Origin: Oscillospiraceae bacterium
GTDB lineage: Bacteria; Bacillota_A; Clostridia; Oscillospirales; Ruminococcaceae
Length of the DNA stretch: 5,317 nucleotides
Assembly (NCBI GenBank): GCA_017414145.1
Contig: JAFPQL010000090.1
Coordinates: 1 to 5,317, forward strand
Reading direction: 5' to 3'
Shown: positions 1 to 5,317 of the stretch, in pieces
Layout of the letters: every line of letters begins with the position of its first letter
How positions within the stretch are numbered: position 1 is the stretch's first letter
Position numbers and translations under genes: made by a program
The notes under the pieces: generated by a model
Told to the model about the DNA's origin: nothing
Seen by the model: only the letters and a program-made list of their open reading frames with translations
The model's database searches: none

Positions 1-1005
1 CGCATCCACGGGGGCGCGTCCCGCGCACTGCCGCAAAAAAGTTTTAATATCTATGCGCGGCGTGAATACGGCGGGGCAAAGCTCCGCTGCGACCTCTTTG
101 ACGGGCAGGTCACCGCGCAGTCGGACGGCAGCCCCGTGACGGAATTTGACAGCTTCATGCTCCGAAACGGCGGCAATGACGCGCAGTATGTCCGCTTCCG
201 CGACCGGCTGAACCAGACGCTTGTCTCAGACCGCGCCTTCCTGACGCAGGGCATGGCGCCGTGCATTCTCTTTGTCAACGGCGAATTCTGGGGACATTAC
301 GACATCACCGAGCATATGGACGCGGCGTTTGTCAGGTCGCACTGCGGTATCCCGAAGCAGGATGTCTGCATCGTCAAGAAGGAGGAGGCGGAGGCCGGCA
401 GCGACGCCGGATTTGCCGACTGGGAGGCGCTCCGCAAGTGGATCGGCGAAACCGATTTCTCCGGTCAGTCCGCCTATGACGCGCTGTGCAGCCGCGTCGA
501 TCTCACGGGCTTTGCCGACTATGTCTGCGCCGAGCTCTACATCAACAACGCAAACTGGGGCAGGAGCAATTCCGCGATGTGGAAGTCCGAGACAATCTGT
601 CCGGACAACCCCTATGCCGACGGAAAATGGCGCTTTATCATGTTCGATACCGATTTCAGCGACGGCATCTACGGCACGGTGAGCGCCCGCGACGACGCGC
701 TGACCAGACTGCGGGAGAGCGGCTGCTTCCTCGGCGAGCTGCTGAACGCCGCGCTGCAAAATGCCGGATTCCGGCAGCAGTTTCATGAGACTTACGCGGA
801 AATCGCGGAGCAGTGCTTCTCATCGGACCGCGTGAACCGGCAGATTGATCTGCTGGCGGAGCAGTACCGTGCGCCCGCACTGGCGACCTTTGCGCGCTTC
901 TACGGCGGGATGGAAAACCCCGCGGCGCAGTTTGACCGCGAGACGGACGCTGTGCGCGGATTCTTTGCAGAGCGGGCGGATGTCCCGCTGAATCTGACGG
1001 AATGA
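1..1005 (+). CDS. CotH-family kinase-like protein, 3' part (start lies upstream of the window)
   Basis: The frame is open from base 1 to the TGA at 1003-1005, giving 334 residues. It is 5'-truncated by the window edge; a GTG at 136 would discard the conserved start of the domain. Visible CotH-family features are the basic RIHGGASRALPQKSF segment (residues 1-15), the CILFVNGEFWGHYDITEH block (88-105, the family's NGxxxGxY.l.E pattern), and KWRFIMFDTDFSDG (209-222), whose D216 and D218 look like the metal-binding acidic pair. CotH proteins are atypical protein kinases: in Bacillus CotH phosphorylates spore coat proteins, and in ruminococci related domains occur on cell-surface or cellulosomal proteins. 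The C-terminus ends in a helical region typical of the family, with no dockerin or anchor. Oddity: the usual N-x-D-W motif reads NANW (183-186), so a catalytic Asp may be lost. It lies 35 bases before leuB. The family call is secure; kinase activity and substrate are unknown. Confidence 0.85.
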   Translation, partial: RIHGGASRALPQKSFNIYARREYGGAKLRCDLFDGQVTAQSDGSPVTEFDSFMLRNGGNDAQYVRFRDRLNQTLVSDRAFLTQGMAPCILFVNGEFWGHYDITEHMDAAFVRSHCGIPKQDVCIVKKEEAEAGSDAGFADWEALRKWIGETDFSGQSAYDALCSRVDLTGFADYVCAELYINNANWGRSNSAMWKSETICPDNPYADGKWRFIMFDTDFSDGIYGTVSARDDALTRLRESGCFLGELLNAALQNAGFRQQFHETYAEIAEQCFSSDRVNRQIDLLAEQYRAPALATFARFYGGMENPAAQFDRETDAVRGFFAERADVPLNLTE

Positions 1006-1028
1006 CACGCCGGAATCCCGGCAGGGAC

Positions 1029-1033
1029 GGAGG
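1029..1033 (+). promoter_or_regulatory. Ribosome binding site deciding the leuB start
   Basis: GGAGG sits 7 bases before the ATG at 1041. An in-frame ATG at 1002 overlaps the upstream stop codon as ATGA and would add 13 residues (beginning MTRRNPGRDGG). That extension precedes the conserved LeuB N-terminus and would place this Shine-Dalgarno inside the coding region, so 1041 is the better start. Confidence 0.8.
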
Positions 1034-1040
1034 AATTCAG

Positions 1041-2123
1041 ATGAAATTTCAGATTGCAGTCTTAAAGGGCGACGGCATCGGGCCGGAGATCACGGAGAGC
1101 GCCGTCCGCGTGCTGGAAAAGGTCGGCGCGCTGTCGGGTCATGCCTTTCAGTTTACCGAATGTCTGATCGGCGGTGCCGCTTACGACCGGACCGGCGTGC
1201 CGCTGCCGGAGCAGACCGTCTCGGAATGTCTCGCGGCGGACAGTGTGCTGCTCGGCGCGGTCGGCGGCCCGAAATGGGACAGCCTGCCGCCTGACCTGCG
1301 GCCGGAAAAGGCGCTGCTCGGCATCCGTGCCGCCATGAATCTCTACACGAATCTGCGGCCCGCAAAGCTCTTTCCCGCGCTGCGGGATGCCTCTCCGCTC
1401 AGGGAGAGCGTCATCGGCGAAGGCTTTGACCTGCTGATTGTCCGCGAGCTGACCGGCGGCATCTATTTTGGTGAACGCGGATACCGCACCGGACGCTTCG
1501 GCGAGGAGGCCTTTGACACCGAGGCCTACAGCGTCACCGAAATCGAGCGCATCGGGCGCGCCGCCTTTTCCGCCGCAGAGAAGCGCCGCGGAAAGGTCAC
1601 GAGCATTGACAAGGCGAATGTGCTGGAAACCTCGCGGCTCTGGCGCAGGACCATGCACCGGCTCGCGGCGGAATACCCCGGCGTGACATACGGCGACCTG
1701 CTCGTCGATCATGCGGCAATGCAGCTTGTGCGCAATCCGGCGCAGTTTGATGTCATCGTCACATCCAATCTGTTCGGGGACATTCTCTCGGACGAAGCCT
1801 CGCAGATCACCGGCTCGATCGGGATGCTCGCCTCTGCCTCGCTCGGTGACGGCAGGCGCGGACTCTATGAGCCGATTCACGGCTCCGCACCGGATCTTGC
1901 CGGACTGAACCGCGCCAATCCGCTGGCGACCGTCCTCTCTGCGGCGATGATGCTGCGCTATTCCCTCGGACTGCCCGCCGAAGCAGACCGCATCGAGCGC
2001 GCCGTTGACCGCGTCCTCGCGGCCGGATACCGCACCGCCGATATCATGGGCGAACACGGCGGAACGCTGCTCTCCTGCTCCGGCATGACAGAAAAGCTGC
2101 TCGATGCGCTCGACGGCGCATAA
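1041..2123 (+). CDS. leuB: 3-isopropylmalate dehydrogenase (LeuB)
   Basis: A 360-residue cytosolic enzyme, the normal family length. It oxidises and decarboxylates (2R,3S)-3-isopropylmalate to 2-oxoisocaproate with NAD+ and divalent metal, in leucine biosynthesis. The N-terminus begins [18 protein letters not shown], the classic beta-decarboxylating dehydrogenase opening. Other diagnostic blocks are [10 protein letters not shown] and [10 protein letters not shown] (substrate loop), GGIYFGERG with the catalytic Tyr (Y142), [15 protein letters not shown] with the catalytic Lys (K191), VDHAAMQLV (D223), [13 protein letters not shown] (D247 and D251, metal ligands with D223), and [13 protein letters not shown] (NAD-binding loop). 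All catalytic residues are present, so the enzyme should be active. It lies 35 bases after the CotH-like gene and 35 before the macro-domain gene, probably on the same transcript. No leuA, leuC, leuD or ilv gene is in the window, so it is either at the edge of a leu cluster or separate from it. No T-box or leader is visible upstream. Confidence 0.97.
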   Translation: MKFQIAVLKGDGIGPEITESAVRVLEKVGALSGHAFQFTECLIGGAAYDRTGVPLPEQTVSECLAADSVLLGAVGGPKWDSLPPDLRPEKALLGIRAAMNLYTNLRPAKLFPALRDASPLRESVIGEGFDLLIVRELTGGIYFGERGYRTGRFGEEAFDTEAYSVTEIERIGRAAFSAAEKRRGKVTSIDKANVLETSRLWRRTMHRLAAEYPGVTYGDLLVDHAAMQLVRNPAQFDVIVTSNLFGDILSDEASQITGSIGMLASASLGDGRRGLYEPIHGSAPDLAGLNRANPLATVLSAAMMLRYSLGLPAEADRIERAVDRVLAAGYRTADIMGEHGGTLLSCSGMTEKLLDALDGA

Positions 2124-2139
2124 CACAGAATTACAAAGA

Positions 2140-2145
2140 AAAGGA
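2140..2145 (+). promoter_or_regulatory. Weak, distant ribosome binding site of the macro-domain gene
   Basis: AAAGGA is the only Shine-Dalgarno-like string before the ATG at 2159, and it ends 13 bases upstream, longer than the usual 5-9. Another ATG at 2145 is out of frame. The 35-base gap is A-rich and holds no hairpin. Translation of this gene may be deliberately low or coupled to leuB. Confidence 0.45.
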
Positions 2146-2158
2146 TGCTATCACACCG

Positions 2159-2998
2159 ATGTCACAGAATCACTTTCTCAAATATCTCTGGAACATAACC
2201 AGACAGTGCGCCGGCTGGGTCTTTGCCGCGGTCGCGGTACTCGTCTGCTTCGTGACGCCTGACGAACTGCTGCAGCCGTTCGGGCTCAATACCGTGCGGG
2301 TCAAGCTGACCTGCCTTGCCGTGCTGTGCCTGCTCTCGGCTGCCGCCGCATTCTGCATTGCCAGATGGAAAAAGAACCGCCCCGTCACGCTCTATGACCG
2401 CGAGCACAGCGGCATCCAGATTGCGTTCGGCAATATCACCGACTGCATGAAGGACAACACCGGCGGCAAACACTATACCGTCGTGCTGTCCGTCAACAAG
2501 GACATGGACCGGATGCTCGATCCCGATAAAATCAAGCCCGGCAGCGTCCACGGACAGTGGCTCCGGTATCTCTCGACGCTCCCGCCGGACGAATATGAAC
2601 ACGCCGCCGCACAGATCAGAGACAAAAAGCCGCGGGTCGGCGACTGCCTGATCATCCGGAATGTCCGGAATGTGGACTATGTCCTCGCGGTCAGCTGCAC
2701 CGTGCAGGACGACAAATCGCTCTGCTCCGAAACGGACTACTACAAGACCGTTCAGTCGATGATCGAGACACTGAACAAATACTGTCAGCTCGGCGAAACG
2801 GCGTATCTGCCGGTCATCGGCGCCGGAAACGCCTCTCTCAGCAGGAAAACCGGCCAGAAGCTGCTCCGGATGCTGACCGAAATGCTCGGCTTCAACACCG
2901 ATCTGCTGACATTCCGCGCAAAGATTCTCGTCTATGACGATCCGGACGGCAGAATGCGCAGGGACATCCGGCTCTACGCGCTCCGCCCGCACGACTGA
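2159..2998 (+). CDS. Membrane-anchored macro-domain protein (DUF6430 / ThsA-like, TMacro architecture)
   Basis: 279 residues. Two N-terminal hydrophobic helices (about 18-33 and 48-68) are separated by a short loop and followed by a basic stop (RWKKNR, 69-74), which puts the C-terminal domain in the cytoplasm. Residues about 85-276 match my recollection of the DUF6430/ThsA macro-domain pattern: IQIAFGNITD (86-95), VVLSVNKDMDRMLDPDKIKPGSVHGQWL (108-135, with the family's VN..fD....Dd.I...S.HG pattern), YVLAVSCTVQD (174-184), and the phosphate-binding-loop-like LPVIGAGNASLSRKTGQ (217-233). In type II Thoeris such two-helix macro proteins are anti-phage effectors that bind a TIR-made ADP-ribose signal and act at the membrane. 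Here there is no TIR gene; an AAA+ ATPase follows 30 bases later. The family assignment is by eye. A defence role is inference; other ADP-ribose-related roles are possible. Confidence 0.7.
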   Translation: MSQNHFLKYLWNITRQCAGWVFAAVAVLVCFVTPDELLQPFGLNTVRVKLTCLAVLCLLSAAAAFCIARWKKNRPVTLYDREHSGIQIAFGNITDCMKDNTGGKHYTVVLSVNKDMDRMLDPDKIKPGSVHGQWLRYLSTLPPDEYEHAAAQIRDKKPRVGDCLIIRNVRNVDYVLAVSCTVQDDKSLCSETDYYKTVQSMIETLNKYCQLGETAYLPVIGAGNASLSRKTGQKLLRMLTEMLGFNTDLLTFRAKILVYDDPDGRMRRDIRLYALRPHD

Positions 2999-3014
2999 AC
3001 CGCATGATACAAGA

Positions 3015-3020
3015 AGAAGG
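3015..3020 (+). promoter_or_regulatory. Ribosome binding site of the AAA+ ATPase gene
   Basis: AGAAGG ends 8 bases before the ATG at 3029, a normal spacing. The whole gap to the previous stop codon is 30 bases with no hairpin, which supports co-expression with the macro-domain gene. Confidence 0.65.
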
Positions 3021-3028
3021 CAGGCAAT

Positions 3029-4189
3029 ATGGGAAAAAACAAGAAACTGCAGGAGCTGGAGCTCGCGCTCAATTCGCTCGTCATCTTCCGCAAGCTGCTG
3101 ACCAATGAGGTCGTGCTGCCGCTCAGGGCGCTGCTCGATACCGACACGACCGACCCGATCATTCAGCTCAGACAGTACGCGGAATTCACCTCAAGGCTCT
3201 ATCAGAAGGGTACGAATCTCACCGACTACATCCTCAAAATCGTACTGGACGACGACAATTTCTACATCCGGCAGCTCGCCGCCGGTACAGAACCGGAATC
3301 GGCAATCACCGCCTGTGCGATGAACGAGCTGCTGATTCTCCAGCGGCTGGCAAAGCTCCGTCCGACTGAATTGCAGAAGGAAATCTCGTATTACGGCGTG
3401 CTGCCGGAGTGGTCTGTCTCGGAGACGGACTTCCGCGAGGCCTACGCAGAGCACGCGGCATCGCTCCGGACAAAGGGCTTCGGGCAGTATGCGCGGTCGC
3501 TGATGTTCATGCTGCGCGACGGGATGATCGTGCCGGTGCAGTACGCCGACACGGTGACACCGGATATGCTGGCGGGAGACTTTGAGGCACAGCACACCGT
3601 TCTGCGGAATGCGGCGGCGCTGCTCGCGGAGAAGCCCGCGCAGAATATGCTGCTCTGGGGCGACACCGGCTGCGGCAAATCCGCGGCGGTGAAGGCGGCG
3701 GTCAACCAGTTCGGCAAGGACGGGCTGCGGCTGATTCAGCTGACGGCAGACCAGCTCAGCGAGCTGCCGGAGGTCATGGCGCAGATTGCGCACAATCCGC
3801 TGCGGTTCATCATCTTCTTTGACGATCTGATGTTTGACACGCCCGCGGGCGCGGGGGCAGCGATGACATGGCTCGAAGGCGCGGCGGCGGCAAAGCCGGA
3901 GAATGTGATTTTATGTGCGACGGCGGCGAACCGCTGTCTGCTGCGCGGGGAGGATCCGGATCCGGCGACCTGCGGGGCGGTATCGGGGCGGTTCGGGTTA
4001 CAGGTCCATTTTTCGCGGCCAGACGAACAGACCTACCGTTCGCTGGTGCGGGAATTCGCGTCGAGGAGCGGGGTTCCGGTGACGGAGGAGATGCTGCGCG
4101 GTGCGGAGCAATACGCGGCGGAGCACAGCGGGCGTTCCCCGCGGACGGCGCGGCAGTACATTGATCTGCTGCGGACGGGAGATTCGTAA
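3029..4189 (+). CDS. DUF815-type AAA+ ATPase
   Basis: 386 residues, no signal peptide or membrane helix, so cytosolic. The first 200 residues are predicted mostly helical and lack a motif I recognise. The C-terminal AAA+ module has Walker A GDTGCGKS (211-218, K217), Walker B RFIIFFDDLMFD (259-270, D265/D266), a sensor-1-like stretch NVILCATAANRCLL (292-305), SGRFGLQVHF (319-328), and a closing SGRSPRTARQYIDLL (367-381). Order and wording match the DUF815 family (LLWG..G.GKS, rFIlF.DDLsFe, yATSNRRHL, SDRFGL, SGR.ARQF). Two changes stand out: the usual SDRFG is SGRFG, and TSNRRHL is TAANRCLL, which removes one of the usual paired arginines. The family has no settled function. It follows the TMacro-like gene by 30 bases, so a joint role is plausible, but DUF815 genes also occur alone in Clostridia. 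Catalytic Walker residues are intact, so ATP binding and hydrolysis are expected. Confidence 0.88.
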   Translation: MGKNKKLQELELALNSLVIFRKLLTNEVVLPLRALLDTDTTDPIIQLRQYAEFTSRLYQKGTNLTDYILKIVLDDDNFYIRQLAAGTEPESAITACAMNELLILQRLAKLRPTELQKEISYYGVLPEWSVSETDFREAYAEHAASLRTKGFGQYARSLMFMLRDGMIVPVQYADTVTPDMLAGDFEAQHTVLRNAAALLAEKPAQNMLLWGDTGCGKSAAVKAAVNQFGKDGLRLIQLTADQLSELPEVMAQIAHNPLRFIIFFDDLMFDTPAGAGAAMTWLEGAAAAKPENVILCATAANRCLLRGEDPDPATCGAVSGRFGLQVHFSRPDEQTYRSLVREFASRSGVPVTEEMLRGAEQYAAEHSGRSPRTARQYIDLLRTGDS

Positions 4190-4219
4190 GCGGGCGGGCG
4201 AAAACATGGCACTGGTGCA

Positions 4220-4239
4220 ATTCGCATCCGGATGCGAAT
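4220..4239. repeat. Perfect 20-bp gapless palindrome in the convergent intergenic region
   Basis: ATTCGCATCCGGATGCGAAT equals its own reverse complement over all 20 bases, with the centre between 4229 and 4230. Two further pairs (GC/GC) form outside it if one A is bulged. There is no loop and no adjacent T-run, so it is a poor terminator. It could be a dimeric protein site, a cruciform or a mobile/REP-like remnant. Nothing in the sequence decides between these. Confidence 0.75.
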
Positions 4240-4248
4240 GCGGAATGG

Positions 4249-4262
4249 TTCCGGCGCCGGAA
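4249..4262. repeat. Perfect 14-bp GC-rich palindrome
   Basis: TTCCGGCGCCGGAA is self-complementary over 14 bases, lies 9 bases after the 20-bp palindrome, and overlaps the A-run that serves as the T-tract of the minus-strand terminator. For a plus-strand transcript it lacks a following T-run, so I do not call it a terminator for the ATPase gene. Confidence 0.6.
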
Positions 4263-4301
4263 AAACAGAACGCCCCGCCGCGTTTTGCGGCAGGGCTTCT
4301 G
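4261..4301 (-). terminator. Rho-independent terminator of the dockerin gene
   Basis: Read on the minus strand, CAGAAGCCCTGCCGC (4301-4287) pairs with 4281-4266 across a 5-base loop. The stem has one T-G wobble and a single bulged G, and a run of five T follows (4265-4261). The stem lies about 50 bases past the TAA of the minus-strand gene. On the plus strand the following sequence is GTGGGATGC, with only scattered T further on, so termination of the ATPase transcript here would be weak. Confidence 0.85.
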
Positions 4302-4353
4302 TGGGATGCTGATTGTTGTTTGTTATTTGAAATCCGAATTGCCCGATTGGCAA

Positions 4354-5277
4354 TTATGCAACATAATATCCGATTGTACCGATATCGGGATTCAAAGGGT
4401 CAAGACTAATCATGACAGATGTAAAATAATCCAGAATCTGATTTGCATCTGTCGTTGTCAGCACGCCGTCCTGATCGACATCCGCTACATCGAATATAAA
4501 CACATTCTGTTCGTACATTCCGTCAATATAAGTGCCGCTTGCCGAGTGACTGGCCACAAAATACGCTTCCGCATTTGCCGCAGTCAAAGTGACACTTGTG
4601 CTGCTGATTACCGTGTTCAGCACGGAGGCGTCATAGGCCGTAATCACGCCGTCGCCGTCAATATCGCCGATCAGGTATTCCAGCAGTGTGTTCGGCGTTT
4701 GGTTATAAGGTGCAACTTCGATATATGTCAGCGGCACATTAGAACCATTTACCAACTGTGTCACTTCTGTTGATGCAGTTGGAATGGGCGCTGTTGTAGG
4801 GGCAGTCGATTTGCGCTTTAGAAAGGCATATGCAACTGCACCGCTATTCGTGCAATCCGTTCCTCCGCCATTTGTTGAAAAGCCAATCTGATCCTTATTG
4901 CTGTTATACCCAACCGTGACAGTTAGCCCACTGGAAGCAGGTCCTAAAACAAAGGCAGCATTCCTTGTTTCGCCGGGTTTCAAATACGCTTCATAGTAAG
5001 AATTGCTCAGATGCACGGCAAAACCTGAAGCGGCATAGCCGGTATTGTTTTGAAGCATCAAGGATACAATACAGTCGCCGGCCTGTAAACCGGATAATCC
5101 GGGTACACTCCGGTATCCGTTGGCAACAATCTCTGCTTCTGTCAGCGGCTCGATATCGACATAGATGATATTGGTCTGACTGCCGTAAGCTTTTGCAACA
5201 AACTCGCTGTCATGAAGTCCCAAGAACACGAATGCTCCCAGCATGGAAAAGAAAAACGAAAGAACAAGCTTTTTCAT
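4354..5277 (-). CDS. Secreted cohesin-like/dockerin protein, possible small adaptor scaffoldin
   Basis: 307 residues, read from the ATG at 5277 after an AGGAGG site to the TAA at 4356-4354. A signal peptide (KK, then a hydrophobic stretch to about residue 21, with likely cleavage after AKA at 28-30) sends it out of the cell. Residues about 36-157 form a beta-rich domain whose opening (LQAGDCIVSLMLQNNTGYAASGF, 64-86) and ending (GAVAYAFLKRK, 146-156) resemble a cohesin, though shorter than the usual ~140. A Pro/Thr linker (158-169) leads to a type I dockerin with two calcium loops, DIDGDGVITAYD (205-216) and DVDQDGVLTTTD (266-277), each keeping Asp at positions 1, 3, 5 and 12. Loop starts are 61 residues apart, about 27 more than usual. 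No catalytic domain or cell-wall anchor is seen. Signal-cohesin-dockerin at this size recalls adaptor scaffoldins such as ScaC. The dockerin is secure; the cohesin-like call is tentative. The gene is AT-richer than its neighbours. Confidence 0.85.
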   Translation of the reverse strand: MKKLVLSFFFSMLGAFVFLGLHDSEFVAKAYGSQTNIIYVDIEPLTEAEIVANGYRSVPGLSGLQAGDCIVSLMLQNNTGYAASGFAVHLSNSYYEAYLKPGETRNAAFVLGPASSGLTVTVGYNSNKDQIGFSTNGGGTDCTNSGAVAYAFLKRKSTAPTTAPIPTASTEVTQLVNGSNVPLTYIEVAPYNQTPNTLLEYLIGDIDGDGVITAYDASVLNTVISSTSVTLTAANAEAYFVASHSASGTYIDGMYEQNVFIFDVADVDQDGVLTTTDANQILDYFTSVMISLDPLNPDIGTIGYYVA

Positions 5278-5284
5278 TATGAGC

Positions 5285-5291
5285 TCCTCCT
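5285..5291 (-). promoter_or_regulatory. Strong ribosome binding site of the dockerin gene
   Basis: On the minus strand AGGAGGA (5291-5285) ends 7 bases before the ATG at 5277-5275. It is close to consensus, which fits a well-translated secreted protein and fixes the start. Only 40 bases of upstream sequence are available and no complete promoter can be seen in them. Confidence 0.85.
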
Positions 5292-5317
5292 GTCACTTCA
5301 GTTTCTCAGCCAAAAAC

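Noticed and set aside
226..786. A 186-codon minus-strand open frame inside the CotH-like gene.
   Set aside because: It is antisense to clear CotH motifs, and its length is explained by high GC and few stop codons.
1002..1040. Upstream leuB start at 1002 overlapping the CotH-like stop codon (ATGA).
   Set aside because: Its product would extend past the conserved LeuB N-terminus, and the GGAGG site is placed for the ATG at 1041.
1062..2126. A 354-codon open frame on the minus strand opposite leuB.
   Set aside because: It mirrors the leuB codons in a GC-rich gene, has no ribosome binding site, and its protein has no recognisable motif. The sense strand carries all LeuB catalytic motifs.
2162..2992. 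A 276-codon minus-strand open frame opposite the macro-domain gene.
   Set aside because: It spans almost exactly the sense gene, which has real membrane helices and macro motifs. The antisense protein has neither.
3952..3965. Tandem GGATCC GGATCC in the ATPase gene.
   Set aside because: It encodes a DPDP stretch in a loop; only two units, with no sign of a longer repeat.
4337..4355. AATTGCC/GGCAATT inverted repeat with a 5-base loop at the dockerin stop codon.
   Set aside because: Only 7 pairs, AT-rich outer part, and no T-run on either side; a much better terminator lies just downstream.
4379..4388. CCGATATCGG 10-bp palindrome in the dockerin gene.
   Set aside because: It is short, lies in coding sequence (the DIGTIG residues), and could easily arise by chance.
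4285..4773. A 162-codon plus-strand open frame covering the terminator and the dockerin coding region.
   Set aside because: It is antisense to conserved calcium loops and has no ribosome binding site; it is a shadow frame.

Overview
The window looks like chromosomal DNA from a Gram-positive, gut- or rumen-type member of the Clostridia, most likely Ruminococcus or a close Oscillospiraceae relative. This is inferred from three things: a CotH-family kinase-like gene, a secreted protein with a type I dockerin, and strong Shine-Dalgarno sites. The four plus-strand genes are GC-rich (two 60-base spot counts gave 37/60 and 41/60). The minus-strand gene is clearly less so (spot counts of 27/60, 28/60 and 28/60, with 35/60 in part of the dockerin region). 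No species call is justified from this alone.

Layout: plus-strand genes run head to tail from 1 to 4189. They are the 3' part of a CotH-family gene (1-1005, start outside the window), leuB (1041-2123), a two-helix membrane protein with a DUF6430/ThsA-like macro domain (2159-2998), and a DUF815-type AAA+ ATPase (3029-4189). The gaps between them are only 35, 35 and 30 bases, and no terminator is visible in any of them, so they may form one transcript. From 4190 to 4353 is a convergent intergenic region with two gapless palindromes and a rho-independent terminator that serves the minus-strand gene. That last gene (4354-5277, minus) encodes a secreted 307-residue protein: signal peptide, cohesin-like beta domain, Pro/Thr linker, and a dockerin with two calcium loops.

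How the genes may work together: LeuB is ordinary leucine biosynthesis, and no other leu gene is visible. The CotH-like gene and the dockerin gene suggest surface or cellulosome-like biology. The part most worth attention is the pair at 2159-4189. The membrane protein has the architecture of the TMacro effectors of type II Thoeris anti-phage systems, but no TIR gene is present; its immediate partner is an AAA+ ATPase. This could be an undescribed two-gene membrane-effector/ATPase module, or a TMacro-like protein that happens to sit beside a housekeeping ATPase. The sequence alone cannot separate these.
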